A stretch of DNA of 64,000 bases from CAVRQM01 sp963723455 (GCA_963723455.1 CAVRQM010000003.1:248001-312000), one strand, 5' to 3'; positions 31,384 to 41,185 are shown, counted from the stretch's first letter. The notes: a model not told the origin generated them from the sequence alone. A program made the numbers and translations.

Positions 31384-32084
31384 ATGACCGCGTCGGTGCG
31401 CCTGTTCGTCGACCGCCGGACTGCGGCCCGGCGTCGAGGTCGCGGCGTCGTCCGAGCCAGGCGCACTACCTGGCCCGGGTCATGCGGCGCGCGGCCGGCG
31501 ACGCGGTGCTGCTGTTCAACGGGCGAGACGGCGAATGGCGGGCGCGGCTCGGCCGCCGGCGGCCGCGAGATGACCGTCGAGCGGCAGACCCGGCCGCAAC
31601 GCGACGAGCCGGATCTGTGGCTGCTGTTTTCGGCGCTGAAGCGCGACGCGACCGAATGGCTGGTCGAAAAGGCGACCGAACTCGGGGTCGCGGCGATTCA
31701 TCCGGTGCTGACCGAGCGCAGCAACCCGGCGCGGCCGAATCCGCAGCGCCTCGCGCTGATCGCGACCGAGGCCGCCGAGCAATGCGAACGGCTCAGCGTG
31801 CCGGCGATTGCCCCGCTGCGCCCGCTCCGCGCAACGCTGGCCGATTGGCCGCCGGGGCGGGCGCTGGTGGTCGCCGCCGAGCGGGCCGCCGCCGCCGCCG
31901 CCGCCGGCGCTGGCCGGGCCTGGCGCATTGCTGATCGGCCCGGAGGGCGGCTTCGCGCCGGCGGAGCTTGACGCGATGCGCGACGCTGCCTTTGTTGTGG
32001 CCGGCGTCATTGGGCCCGCGCATCCTGCGGGCCGAGACGGCTGCGATCGTGGGCCTGACCTTGTTGCAGGCGCACCCGGCCTGA
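31384..32084 (+). CDS. rsmE: 16S rRNA (uracil(1498)-N(3))-methyltransferase (frame broken several times)
   Basis: Opens with VRLFVD, then in another frame SQAHYLARVMRRAAGDAVLL and FNGRDGEWRARL, then REMTVERQTR, LLFSALKRDATEWLVEKATE and LGVAAIHPVLTERS. After another shift near 31900 come LLIGPEGGFAPAELDAM and, after a shift near 32010, RILRAETAAIVGLTLLQAHPA ending at 32084 (SPOUT trefoil knot with the SAM-binding GPEGGF loop). Modifies U1498 of 16S rRNA. Position before gshA and divergent from ubiA is common in alphaproteobacteria. Confidence 0.8.
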
Positions 32085-32134
32085 TTGAAGCGGCCGGCAC
32101 CGGCCGGCCAAGCACGTCCAACAACGGAACCGAG

Positions 32135-33511
32135 ATGTCCAACCCCGGAGACGCCGACGCCACGCCGATCACGTCGGCGCGGCAACTCGCCGACCACATC
32201 GCCGCCGGCTGCAAGCCGCGCTCGCAGTTCCGCATCGGCACCGAGCACGAGAAATTCGGTTTCGGCGTCGGCGATTTCCTGCCGCCGCCGTACCAGCCGG
32301 CCGGCATTCGCGCCGTGCTGGAGCGGATGCAGGGCGACGGCTGGACGCCGATCCTGGACGCCGGCAATCCGATCGGCCTGCAGCGCGGCCGCGCCTCGGT
32401 CTCGCTCGAGCCGGCCGGCCAGCTCGAATTGTCGGGCGGCACGCTGGCCACGCTGCACGAGACGCGGGCCGAGCTGGACGACCATCTGGCCCGCGTTCGC
32501 GAGGCCGCGGAACCGCTCGGTCTGGGCTTCGCCCCGCTCGGCTTCCATCCGACGATGCGCCGCGACCAGATGCCGTGGATGCCGAAGGGCCGCTACGCAA
32601 TCATGCGCCGCTACATGCCGCGGGTCGGCAGTCTCGGGTTGGACATGATGACGCGGACCTGCACGGTGCAGGTCAACCTCGATTACGAGAGCGAGGCGGA
32701 CATGCTGCGCAAGCTCCGGGTGTCGCTGGCGTTGCAGCCGCTGGCGACCGCGCTGTTCGCCAACTCGCCGTTCACCGAAGGGCGTCCGAACGGCTTTCTG
32801 TCCTATCGCGCGCAGGTGTGGACCGACACCGACAACCAGCGTCGGGCATGCCGGCGGCGTTCTTCGCCGACGATTTCGGCTTCGAGCGCTATGTCGAATG
32901 GCTGCTGGACGTGCCGATGTACTTCGTCGCCCGCGATGGCGGCTATATCGACCTGGCCGGCCGGTCGTTTCGCGACTTCGTCGCCGGGCGGTTGCAGGAT
33001 ACCGGGGCGGGCGACTGCCACCGTCGGCGACTTCGCCGACCACATGACCACCGCCTTCACCGATGTCCGGATCAAGCGGTTCCTGGAGATGCGCGGCTCG
33101 GATGCCGGCAGTCCGGACATGATGCTGGCGCAATCCGCGTTCTGGGTCGGCCTGTTGTACGACCCGGCGGCGCTGGAAGCGGCCTATGCCCTGGTGCGGC
33201 GCCGCCCCTGGGCCGACTACGCCGCGCTGCGCGCGCAGGTGCCGCGTTTGGGCCTGCAGGCGCCCTGGGCCGGCGGAGGGTTGCGCGCCCTGGCTCGCGA
33301 GGTGGTCGGGCTGGCGCAGGATGGACTGCGCGCGCGGGCCTGCCGTGGCGCGGCGGCGGACGGGGCGGGCCTGGACGACGAACGCCCTTATCTGGAGCCG
33401 CTGGCCGCCATCGCCGCCGGAGCGCCGACGCAGGCCGAGATATGGCTGCAGCGCTTTAACGGTCCTTGGCGTGGCGACGTTACGAGAATTTTCAACGAAT
33501 CGGCCCGATGA
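32135..33511 (+). CDS. gshA: Glutamate--cysteine ligase, plant/alphaproteobacterial type (two compensating frame breaks)
   Basis: 458 residues. SQFRIGTEHEKFGF is the ATP/glutamate binding opening, followed by GLQRGRASVSLEPAGQLELS, PMMRRDQ-like FHPTMRRDQMPWMPKGRY and MTRTCTVQVNLDYESEADM. Between about 32840 and 33010 the family sequence (GMPAAFFADDFGFERYVEWL, DGGYIDLAGRSFRDFVAG) lies in another frame, and the original frame resumes at TVGDFADHMTTAFTDVR, so one indel is offset by a second. First step of glutathione synthesis. No gshB in the window. Confidence 0.85.
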   Translation: MSNPGDADATPITSARQLADHIAAGCKPRSQFRIGTEHEKFGFGVGDFLPPPYQPAGIRAVLERMQGDGWTPILDAGNPIGLQRGRASVSLEPAGQLELSGGTLATLHETRAELDDHLARVREAAEPLGLGFAPLGFHPTMRRDQMPWMPKGRYAIMRRYMPRVGSLGLDMMTRTCTVQVNLDYESEADMLRKLRVSLALQPLATALFANSPFTEGRPNGFLSYRAQVWTDTDNQRRACRRRSSPTISASSAMSNGCWTCRCTSSPAMAAISTWPAGRFATSSPGGCRIPGRATATVGDFADHMTTAFTDVRIKRFLEMRGSDAGSPDMMLAQSAFWVGLLYDPAALEAAYALVRRRPWADYAALRAQVPRLGLQAPWAGGGLRALAREVVGLAQDGLRARACRGAAADGAGLDDERPYLEPLAAIAAGAPTQAEIWLQRFNGPWRGDVTRIFNESAR

Positions 33512-33591
33512 CATGAGAATGACGCTGGTGATACGACGTATTCCGGCCTACATCCTTGTGCATACGCGCGCGTGACGTTAGTGACAGGGTT

Positions 33592-35829
33592 ATGGACTTT
33601 GAGTCTACAATCAGCAGAAATGTAAACCTTGCCAAAATGCAGCGACCGCCCGTGCAGTTAAGTCAGACGCCTTCCATCGGCCCGGTCGCGGTCCGCCTGC
33701 GGCTGATCGGCCAGATGGAGGCGTGGACGCTCACCAGCGAGAGCATCCTGCCGACCGGCCGCAAGACGCGCGCGCTGCTGGCGGTGATCGCGCTCTCGGC
33801 GCCGCGCCCGGTGCTGCGCGGGAAGATGGCCGAACTGCTGTGGAGCCGCCGGCCGGAGGAGCAGGCGCGCGCCTCGCTGCGCCAGGAGATCCATCGGCTG
33901 CTGGACGCGCTCGATCCGCTGGGCGCGCAGGTGCTGTCGATCACCCGCGACCATCTGGCGCTGCGCCCCGGCACGGTCTGGGTCGATGTGGAGGAGTTGC
34001 TGCGCGCCAGCCCGGCCCGCCCGGCGGCGCTGGGCCTCTATGATGGCGAGCTGCTGGAGGGGCTGGACGGCATCGACCCGGCCTTCGACACCTGGCTGGC
34101 CAGCGAGCGGGAGCGGCTGAGCGATCGGGCGCGCACCCTGGCGGAGCTGCTGCTGCGCGATCAGACCGAGCCGGAGACGATGATCGCCTCGGCCCAGCAG
34201 CTGCTGCGCATCGACCGCGCGCATGAAGGCGCCTGGCGGGCGCTGATGCGCGCCTATGTCGCGCGCGGCGAGCGCGGCATGGCGATCCAGGCCTATGAGC
34301 GGTGCCGCCTGGTCCTGGCCGACCAACTGGACGCGCAGCCCTCGTCGGAGACCCAGCGGCTGCTGACCGACATCCGCAACGCCATGCCGCCGAAGCCGGC
34401 CGCGCATGCCGAGACGGGGCACGGCGGCGGTGGGATCGGTATCGCGGCGGCCCGTCCGCCGCCGCCACGGCCGCCGCTGCGACCGATGTCGCGCGCGACA
34501 TCGCATCCGCTGGACGAGCCTGACGAGATGCCGTTTGCCGCCTCGATGCGCGCCGATCCGCTGACCGAGGCGCCGCGCGCCGAACCGGCAGAGCCGGTCG
34601 GGCGCAATCCGGCGCGCTCGCCAGCGCCGCGCGGCGGCGCCCGGGTCGGCGTCATGCCGCTGCAGCTGATCGGCACCAGCGATGCCGAGGCGCATCTGTC
34701 CACCGGGCTGGCCGACGACATCACGGCGGGGCTGGCGAAGTTCCGCTGGCTCTATCTGGTGGCGCCCGGGTCGCTCGCCCGGTTCGGGTCGCACAGCCGC
34801 GACGACGTGGCGCTGCAGCGCAGCTTCGGGCTGGATTTCCTGATGGACGGGCTGGTGCAGCGCGGCGGCCGCCGGCTGCGCGTCTCGCTGCGGCTGCTCG
34901 ATCTGCGCGGCGGCAACCAGGTCGTCTGGTCGCGCCGGTTCGAGCGCGACGCCGACGACCTGCTCAGCCTGCAGGATGAGGTGGCGGCCGAGGTGGCGGC
35001 GCAGATCGACCCGGAAATCCTGCTGATCGAGAGCCAGCGCGCCGCCGCCCGGCCGGCCGCCGAGCCGTCGGCCTATGACCTGATGCTGCGCGCGCTGTCG
35101 CTGATTGGCCGGCTGGAGCGGCCGCTGTTCATGCAGGCGGGCGAACTGCTGCGCCAGGCGATCGCGCTGGGGCCGGACTGGGCGGCGACCTATGCCTGGT
35201 TCGCCTGGTGGCACATTTTCCTGATCGCCCAGGGCTGGGCCGATGATCGCGACTCCAGCATCGCCGAGGCCAGCGCCCTGGCCGAGCGCGCCATCGCGCT
35301 CGACCCGCAGGACGCGCGGGCGCTGACGATCGCCGGCCACGTGCGCGCCTTCATGGGCCGTCGTCCGCGGGAGGGGATTCTGCTGCACGACCGGGCGCTG
35401 CAGCTCAATCCCAACCTGGCGATGGCGTGGAACCTGTCCGGCTTGGCCTTCGCCTATTCCGGCGACCTCGACGAGGCCGAGCGGCGGATCGACCGTTACA
35501 AGGCGTTGTCGCCGGTCGATCCGCAGGCGTTCTTTTTCGACAACGTCCGCGCCATCGTGGCATTGATGCGGCGCGACTACGCGGCCGCCGTGCAGATCGG
35601 CCGCGAGGTGTCCGGCATGAACGCGGCGTACATCGCCTCGCTCAAGCCCTATCTGGCAGCACTCGGGCATGCCGGCATGGACGCCGAGGCGGCGTCGGCG
35701 CGGGCGCGGCTGCTGGCGCTGGAGCCGGATTTCTCGATCCGCCGGTTCCTCTCGGTAACCCCGCTGGACCGGCCGGCCGACCGGGAGCATGTGGCCGAGG
35801 GCTTGCGGCTGGCCGGGGTGGCGGAGTAG
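33592..35829 (+). CDS. SARP-type transcriptional regulator with TolB-like and TPR domains
   Basis: 745 residues from ATG 33592. Winged-helix region ~30-105 (RTLLAVI-like TRALLAVIALSAPRP, MAELLWSRRPEEQARASLRQEIHRL), bacterial transcriptional activator domain ~105-260 (VWVDVEEL, LYDGELLEGL, ASERERLSDRARTLAELLL, AYERCRLVLADQL). Then a Pro/Arg-rich linker (~262-345), a TolB/adenylate-cyclase-associated region (RVGVMPLQLIGTSDAEAHLS, GLADDITAGLAKFRWLYLV, VSLRLLDLRGGNQVVWSRRF) and TPR repeats to the end. Proteins of this design are frequent in alphaproteobacteria and unstudied; the TolB part may sense a ligand. Upstream ~80 bases are AT-richer and could hold its promoter. Intact. Confidence 0.82.
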   Translation: MDFESTISRNVNLAKMQRPPVQLSQTPSIGPVAVRLRLIGQMEAWTLTSESILPTGRKTRALLAVIALSAPRPVLRGKMAELLWSRRPEEQARASLRQEIHRLLDALDPLGAQVLSITRDHLALRPGTVWVDVEELLRASPARPAALGLYDGELLEGLDGIDPAFDTWLASERERLSDRARTLAELLLRDQTEPETMIASAQQLLRIDRAHEGAWRALMRAYVARGERGMAIQAYERCRLVLADQLDAQPSSETQRLLTDIRNAMPPKPAAHAETGHGGGGIGIAAARPPPPRPPLRPMSRATSHPLDEPDEMPFAASMRADPLTEAPRAEPAEPVGRNPARSPAPRGGARVGVMPLQLIGTSDAEAHLSTGLADDITAGLAKFRWLYLVAPGSLARFGSHSRDDVALQRSFGLDFLMDGLVQRGGRRLRVSLRLLDLRGGNQVVWSRRFERDADDLLSLQDEVAAEVAAQIDPEILLIESQRAAARPAAEPSAYDLMLRALSLIGRLERPLFMQAGELLRQAIALGPDWAATYAWFAWWHIFLIAQGWADDRDSSIAEASALAERAIALDPQDARALTIAGHVRAFMGRRPREGILLHDRALQLNPNLAMAWNLSGLAFAYSGDLDEAERRIDRYKALSPVDPQAFFFDNVRAIVALMRRDYAAAVQIGREVSGMNAAYIASLKPYLAALGHAGMDAEAASARARLLALEPDFSIRRFLSVTPLDRPADREHVAEGLRLAGVAE

Positions 35830-35908
35830 CCCGATCGGTCTGCGCGTCGCTCGCCGCGTGCCGCGCGCCCTTTGCTCATTGCCCGCGGCTGAAAGCTTCT
35901 CTTTGCCA

Positions 35909-36834
35909 ATGCGCCAACGCCGCAAACGTGGCCGTCCGCTCGACGGATGGCTGATCGTCGACAAGCCGCCCGGTCTGACCAGCACCGATGTCGTCAACCG
36001 CGTCCGCCGCTGGTTCGATGCGCAGAAGGCCGGGCATGGCGGCACGCTCGACCCGCTGGCCACCGGTCTGCTGCCGGTGGCGTTCGGGGCGGCGACCAAG
36101 ACCGTACCCTATGTGATGGACGGCGCGAAGCTGTACCGCTTCACCCTGCGTTTCGGCACAGCACGCGATACCGACGACGCCGACGGGGCGATCACCGCAG
36201 TCTCGGACGCGCGCCCGACCGATGCGCAGATCGCCGCCGCGCTGCCGGCGTTCCTGGGCGACATCATGCAGGTGCCGCCGGTGTATCCGCGATCAAGGTG
36301 GCGGGGGAGCGCGCCTACGACATGGCTCGCGAAGGCCGCGCCCCGACGCTGGAGGCGCGCGCGGCGCGGGTCGATCGTTTCGCGCTGATCGAGCGCCCGG
36401 ACGCCGAGACCGCGGTGTTCGAGGTGCAGTCCGGCAAGGGCGTCTATATGCGCAGCCTGGCGCGCGATCTTGCCGCCGCCTGCGGGGCTGTTGGCCATAT
36501 CGCCGCCCTGCGCCGGCTCCGGGTCGGCCCGTTCGTCGAGGCGGATGCGATTCCACTGGACAAACTGCAGCCGGCAGAGGATACCGCCCCGGCTTCCCCG
36601 GACCTGCTGCGTCCGGTCGCGACCGCGCTGGCCGACATCCCGGCGCTGGCCCTGACCGATGCGGAGGCCGCCGACCTTGCCCATGGCCAGGCAATCAGCT
36701 TGGTCGTTCTGCTCGGCCGGATTCCGCGTGACGCCAACCCCGATGGCGGGCTGGCGAGAGCGATGGCGGGGAGCCGCGTGATCGGCCTCTGCCGCCTGCA
36801 GGACGGGCTCCTGAAGCCGGAACGGATGCTGTAG
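35909..36834 (+). CDS. truB: tRNA pseudouridine(55) synthase (one frame break)
   Basis: About 308 residues from ATG 35909. GWLIVDKPPGLTSTDVVNRV and KAGHGGTLDPLATGLLPVAFG contain the catalytic Asp. One base is missing near 36290: PPVY is followed in a shifted frame by SAIKVAGERAYDMAREG, the exact family continuation. The C-terminus has VYMRSLARDLAAACGAVGHI and a PUA-like end. Makes pseudouridine in the T-loop of tRNAs. No clear Shine-Dalgarno precedes the ATG. Followed by rpsO and pnp as in most bacteria. Confidence 0.9.
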
Positions 36835-36867
36835 CGCGCCCCGTCCCTCATTCTTCAGGAGCACACG

Positions 36868-37137
36868 ATGTCGATTACCGCGGAGCGCCGCACGGCGCTG
36901 GTTCACGAACATGCCCGCAAGCAAGGCGATACCGGTAGCCCGGAGGTCCAGGTTGCCTTGCTGTCCGAGCGCATCGTCAATCTGACCGAGCATCTCAAGA
37001 CGCACGCCAAGGACTTCCACTCGCGCCGCGGTCTGCTGATGCTGGTGGGCCAGCGCCGCCGGCTGCTGGACTACCTGAAAGCCAAGGACAACGCCCGCTA
37101 TCAGGCGTTGATCGGCCGATTGAGCCTGCGCCGCTAG
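36868..37137 (+). CDS. rpsO: 30S ribosomal protein S15
   Basis: 89 residues, the universal length. HARKQGDTGSPEVQVALLSE, HLKTHAKDFHSRRGLLMLVG and RRLLDYLKAKDNARYQALIG are signature stretches. Binds the central domain of 16S rRNA. TTCAGGAG sits just ahead of the ATG. Intact. Confidence 0.98.
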   Translation: MSITAERRTALVHEHARKQGDTGSPEVQVALLSERIVNLTEHLKTHAKDFHSRRGLLMLVGQRRRLLDYLKAKDNARYQALIGRLSLRR

Positions 37138-37467
37138 GCCGAGGCGTGGCGCGCTTCGTGACCGCTCCTGGCCACGCCGACGTGAAATCGCGGGCGAACG
37201 CGCTTATGTATAGATCGCCGACGGAACTCCGCATCAGGGTGATGCGGAGCAAGCCTGCCGTTCGCGGCGGGACGATGGATTGCCGATCCTGATGCACGCC
37301 CCTGTCGCGGACGATGCGACGGCGGCTCCGGCCACATGGTCCGCGACTGCGCTCGGCCGCGCGCAGTCCGTTCCCATGCCGCCCGAGACGCCGTCCTCCG
37401 CCAGAAGGAGCCTGATCGCGCACGAAGCCGCCCTGCCGCGTCGGTCCACACAGACAAGGACGACGTG
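37138..37467 (+). promoter_or_regulatory. pnp leader region with a perfect 10-bp hairpin
   Basis: This 330-base gap holds no convincing gene. A first stem pairs GGCGTGGC (37143-37150) with GCCACGCC (37171-37178). A second, perfect one pairs CTCCGCATCA (37227-37236) with TGATGCGGAG (37240-37249) around GGG. In enterobacteria the pnp leader is cut by RNase III in such a duplex and PNPase then represses its own mRNA; the same arrangement here suggests equivalent control. It may also contain a pnp promoter. AAGGAC lies just before the pnp ATG at 37468. Confidence 0.5.
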
Positions 37468-39657
37468 ATGTTCAACTATTTTCGACGCGAACTCGATTGG
37501 GGTGGCCGCAAGCTGGTGCTGGAGACCGGCAAGATGGCACGGCAGGCCGACGGCGCCGTGCTGGCCAGCTACGGCGACACCATCGTTCTGTGCACCGCCG
37601 TCGGCGCGCGCACGACCAAGCCGGGGCAGGACTTCTTCCCGCTCACCGTGAACTACCAGGAAAAGGCGTTCGCCGCCGGCAAGATCCCGGGCGGGTTCTT
37701 CAAGCGCGAGGGCCGGCCCTCGGAAAAGGAGACGCTGGTCAGCCGCCTGATCGACCGGCCGATCCGCCCGCTGTTCCCGCGTGGCTTCCGCAACGAGGTG
37801 CAGGTCGTCGCCACGGTGCTGAGCCATGATCTCGAGAACGATCCCGACGTGGTGGCGATGATCGGCTGCTCGGCGGCGCTGACCCTTTCAGGCATCCCGT
37901 TCTTCGGGCCGGTGGCCGCCGCCCGCGTCGGCTACATCGACGGGCAGTATGTGCTCAACCCGACCGCCGCGCAGCGTGAGACCGGGTTCCAGCTGGATCT
38001 CGTGCTGGCCGGCACCGCCGAAGGCGTGCTGATGGTCGAGAGCGAGGCGCGCGAGCTGTCCGAGGAGGTCATGCTCGGCGCGGTCACCTTCGGCCACGCG
38101 CAGTTCCAACCGGTGATCCAGGCGATCATCGAACTGGCCGAGCACGCCGCCAAGGAGCCGTGGTCGCTGCCCGAGCCGGAGGCCGATGCGAGCGCGATCA
38201 AGCCGCGCCTCGACGCGCTGGCGCGGGCTCCGCTGGCCGAGGCGTACCGCGAAAAGCAGAAGCAGTTGCGCCAGGAAAAGGTGTCAGCCGCCAAGAAGGG
38301 CGCGCTCGCCGTGCTGGCCGAGGAAGGCTTCGACGCCGATCGCGCCAAGCCGATGTTGAAGGAGCTGGAGGCCGACGTGATGCGCGGCGCGGTGCTGGAC
38401 ACCGGCCTGCGCATCGACGGCCGCGATACGAAGACCGTGCGGCCGATCGTGGCCGAGGTCGGGATGCTGCCGCGCGCCCATGGCTCGGCGCTGTTCACCC
38501 GTGGCGAGACGCAGGCGCTCTGCGTGGCGACCCTCGGCACCGGGCAGGACGAGCAGATCGTCGACGCGCTCGAGGGCGAGTATCGCGAGCACTTCATGCT
38601 GCACTACAACTTCCCTCCCTATTCGGTTGGCGAAGCGGGGCGCATGGGCAGCCCGGGCCGGCGCGAGATCGGCCATGGCAAGCTGGCTTGGCGGGCGATC
38701 CATCCGTTGCTGCCCGCCAAGGACCGTTTCCCGTACACCATGCGGGTTGTCAGCGAGATCACCGAAAGCAACGGCAGTTCCTCAATGGCGACCGTCTGCG
38801 GCACCAGCCTGGCGCTGATGGATGCCGGCGTGCCGCTCGGCCGCCCGGTCGCGGGCATCGCGATGGGCCTGATCAAAGAGGATCGCGGCTTCGCCGTGCT
38901 GTCCGACATCCTCGGCGACGAGGACCATCTCGGCGACATGGACTTCAAGGTGGCCGGCACCGAGCAGGGCGTGACCAGCCTGCAGATGGACATCAAGATT
39001 ACGTCCATCACGCCGGAGATCATGCAAGTGGCGCTGGCGCAGGCGCGCGACGGGCGGCTGCACATTCTGGGCGAGATGAACAAGGCGCTGACCGGCGCGC
39101 GCAGCGACGTGGCGGCGACCGCGCCGCGGATCACCGTCATCAACATCCCCAAGGAGAAGATCCGCGACGTGATCGGCACGGGCGGCAAGGTGATCCGCGA
39201 GATCGTCGAGCTGACCGGAGCGAAGATCGACATCGAGGACGACGGCACAATCAAGATCGCCTCGTCGGACCCGGCCCGCGCGCAGGCGGCGGTGGACCGC
39301 ATCCGCGGCATCGTGGCCGAGCCGGAAGTGGGCGTGATCTACACCGGCAAGGTAGTGAAGATCGCCGAGTTCGGCGCGTTCGTGAACTTCCTCGGCTCGC
39401 GCGACGGGCTGGTCCACATCAGCGAACTGGCCTCCAGCCGGGTGCAGAAGACCGGCGACGTGGTCAGCGTCGGCGATTCGGTGCGCGTGAAGGTGCTGGG
39501 CTTCGATGACCGGGGCAAGATCAAGCTGTCGATGCGGGTGGTCGATCAGGCGACCGGGGCGGATATTTCCGACCAGGTCGGGTCCAAGGGCGGCCGCCGC
39601 GAGCGCGACGATGGCGGCCGGCAGGAGCAGCCGGCGACCGAGGCCGCATCCCAGTAA
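37468..39657 (+). CDS. pnp: Polyribonucleotide nucleotidyltransferase
   Basis: 729 residues, intact. Two RNase PH domains (AVLASYGDTIVLCTAVGA and, in the second, ALFTRGETQALCVATLGTG, with the active-site IKEDRGFAVLSDILGDEDHLGDMDFKVAG), a helical linker, a KH domain (KIRDVIGTGGKVIREIVELT) and an S1 domain (GVIYTGKVVKIAEFGAFVNF). Degrades mRNA 3'-5' by phosphorolysis and works in the degradosome. An in-frame reading from 37336 is too long; MFNYFRRELDWGG is the normal start. Confidence 0.97.
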   Translation: MFNYFRRELDWGGRKLVLETGKMARQADGAVLASYGDTIVLCTAVGARTTKPGQDFFPLTVNYQEKAFAAGKIPGGFFKREGRPSEKETLVSRLIDRPIRPLFPRGFRNEVQVVATVLSHDLENDPDVVAMIGCSAALTLSGIPFFGPVAAARVGYIDGQYVLNPTAAQRETGFQLDLVLAGTAEGVLMVESEARELSEEVMLGAVTFGHAQFQPVIQAIIELAEHAAKEPWSLPEPEADASAIKPRLDALARAPLAEAYREKQKQLRQEKVSAAKKGALAVLAEEGFDADRAKPMLKELEADVMRGAVLDTGLRIDGRDTKTVRPIVAEVGMLPRAHGSALFTRGETQALCVATLGTGQDEQIVDALEGEYREHFMLHYNFPPYSVGEAGRMGSPGRREIGHGKLAWRAIHPLLPAKDRFPYTMRVVSEITESNGSSSMATVCGTSLALMDAGVPLGRPVAGIAMGLIKEDRGFAVLSDILGDEDHLGDMDFKVAGTEQGVTSLQMDIKITSITPEIMQVALAQARDGRLHILGEMNKALTGARSDVAATAPRITVINIPKEKIRDVIGTGGKVIREIVELTGAKIDIEDDGTIKIASSDPARAQAAVDRIRGIVAEPEVGVIYTGKVVKIAEFGAFVNFLGSRDGLVHISELASSRVQKTGDVVSVGDSVRVKVLGFDDRGKIKLSMRVVDQATGADISDQVGSKGGRRERDDGGRQEQPATEAASQ

Positions 39658-39674
39658 ATGACGCTGCGTTCATT

Positions 39675-39715
39675 CGCGCCGTCGTGCCGCCCCGCAGGGT
39701 GAACACGGCGGCGCG
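39675..39715 (+). terminator. Possible terminator hairpin after pnp
   Basis: CGCGCCGTCGTG (39675-39686) can pair with CACGGCGGCGCG (39704-39715) with one mismatch over 12 bases and a 17-base loop. It begins 18 bases after the pnp stop. There is no T-run after it, so it may act with Rho or only stabilise the mRNA. Confidence 0.4.
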
Positions 39716-39758
39716 AGCGCCTATGTGAGGCGGCGTAAAGAGGTTTGGAAGCGCGACA

Positions 39759-41171
39759 ATGAAGGCGATCGAGGCGATCCGGATGGGCGGCGTCGATGTC
39801 CTGCCGCTGATCGAGGGCGGCAAGGGCGTCTCGATCTCGACCGGGCGCACCAGTGGCCACTGGGCCGCCGGCGGCGGGGCCGGGACGTTCAGCGCGGTCA
39901 ATGCCGACAGCTTCGGCGCCGACGGCGACGTGATCCCGCAGACCTATCACGGCCACACCCGCCGCGAACGGCATGAGGAGCTGGTCGCCTACGCCATCCA
40001 GGGCGGCATTGCGCAGGCGCGGCAGGCGCACGACATCGCCGGCGGATCCGGCCGCATCCATGCCAACATCCTGTGGGAAATGGCCGCCGCCGAGCGGGTG
40101 ATTACCGGCGTGCTGGAAGGCGCCAAGGGGCTGATCCACGGGCTGACCTGTGGTGCCGGCATGCCATACCGGCTGTCCGAGATCGCGGCGAAGTTCGGCG
40201 TCTATTACTATCCGATCGTCTCCTCGGCGCGCGCCTTCAACGCTCTCTGGAGGCGCGCCTATTCCAAGGCGGCCTCGCTGCTGGGCGGGGTCGTGTACGA
40301 AGACCCCTGGCTGGCCGGCGGCCATAACGGCCTGTCCAATGGCGAGGATCCGGACAGGCCGGAGGATCCGTTCCCGCGCGTGCTGGCTTTGCGCAAGCTG
40401 ATGCGTGAGCTGGGCTTAGGCGAGACGCCGATCATCATGGCCGGCGGGGTCTGGTGGCTGGAGGAGTGGGAGGACTGGATCGGCAATCCCGACCTCGGCC
40501 CGATCGCCTTCCAGTTCGGCACCCGGCCGCTCCTGACCCAGGAAAGCCCGATCGGCGAGGCATGGAAGCGCCGGCTGCTGACCCTGAAAAAGGGCGACGT
40601 GTTCCTCAATCGCTTCAGCCCGACCGGGTTCTACTCCTCCGCGGTCAACAACGGCTTCATCGGCGAGTTGCGCGAGCGCAGCGAGCATCAGGTCGCCTAC
40701 ACCACCGAGAAGGTCGGCGAGCACGTGGCCGAATACGGCGTCGGCCCGCGCCGGCGCACCGTGTACCTGACGCCGACCGACCTCGCGCATGTGCAGGGCT
40801 GGGAGGCGGATGGCTTCACCGAGGCGCTGCGCACGCCGGACTCGACCCTGGTGTTCGTGACCCCGCAGAAGGCGGCCGAGATCCTGGCCGACCAGCAGGC
40901 CTGCATGGGCTGCCTGAGCCAGTGCAGGTTCTCGAACTGGGCGCAGCACGAGCCGGATTTCTCCAACGGCAAGAAGGCCGACCCGCGCAGCTTCTGCATC
41001 CAGAAGACGTTGCAGGACATCGGCCATGCCAGGGACGAGGATGCGGCGGTGGAGCAGAACCTCATGTTTGCGGGGCACAATGCCTATCGCTTCGCGTCCG
41101 ACCCGTTCTATGGCAACGGCTTCATCCCGACGGTGCGGGAACTGGTCGAGCGCATCCTGACCGGCCGTTAG
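39759..41171 (+). CDS. Flavin-dependent oxidoreductase, nitronate monooxygenase/FabK-like superfamily
   Basis: 470 residues. TIM-barrel 2-nitropropane-dioxygenase-like features include GGIAQARQAHDIAGGSGRI, LTCGAGMPYRLSEIAAKFG, PIIMAGGVWWLEEW and FQFGTRPLLTQESPIG for FMN binding. It differs from ordinary NMOs in an extra C-terminal ~120 residues with a CMGCLSQCRFSNW cluster of three Cys and the segment DPRSFCIQKTLQDIGHA, which may bind metal or an iron-sulfur cluster. An ACP gene follows after 14 bases, and a ketosynthase after that. Role may be enoyl reduction or oxidation of an acyl-ACP intermediate (inference). Intact. Confidence 0.75.
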   Translation: MKAIEAIRMGGVDVLPLIEGGKGVSISTGRTSGHWAAGGGAGTFSAVNADSFGADGDVIPQTYHGHTRRERHEELVAYAIQGGIAQARQAHDIAGGSGRIHANILWEMAAAERVITGVLEGAKGLIHGLTCGAGMPYRLSEIAAKFGVYYYPIVSSARAFNALWRRAYSKAASLLGGVVYEDPWLAGGHNGLSNGEDPDRPEDPFPRVLALRKLMRELGLGETPIIMAGGVWWLEEWEDWIGNPDLGPIAFQFGTRPLLTQESPIGEAWKRRLLTLKKGDVFLNRFSPTGFYSSAVNNGFIGELRERSEHQVAYTTEKVGEHVAEYGVGPRRRTVYLTPTDLAHVQGWEADGFTEALRTPDSTLVFVTPQKAAEILADQQACMGCLSQCRFSNWAQHEPDFSNGKKADPRSFCIQKTLQDIGHARDEDAAVEQNLMFAGHNAYRFASDPFYGNGFIPTVRELVERILTGR

Positions 41172-41185
41172 AGGGGGGCCGGGTC

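Noticed and set aside
33658..36099. 813-residue open frame on the minus strand opposite the SARP regulator
   Set aside because: Low-complexity Arg/Gln/Pro composition and no motifs; the plus-strand gene is clearly real.
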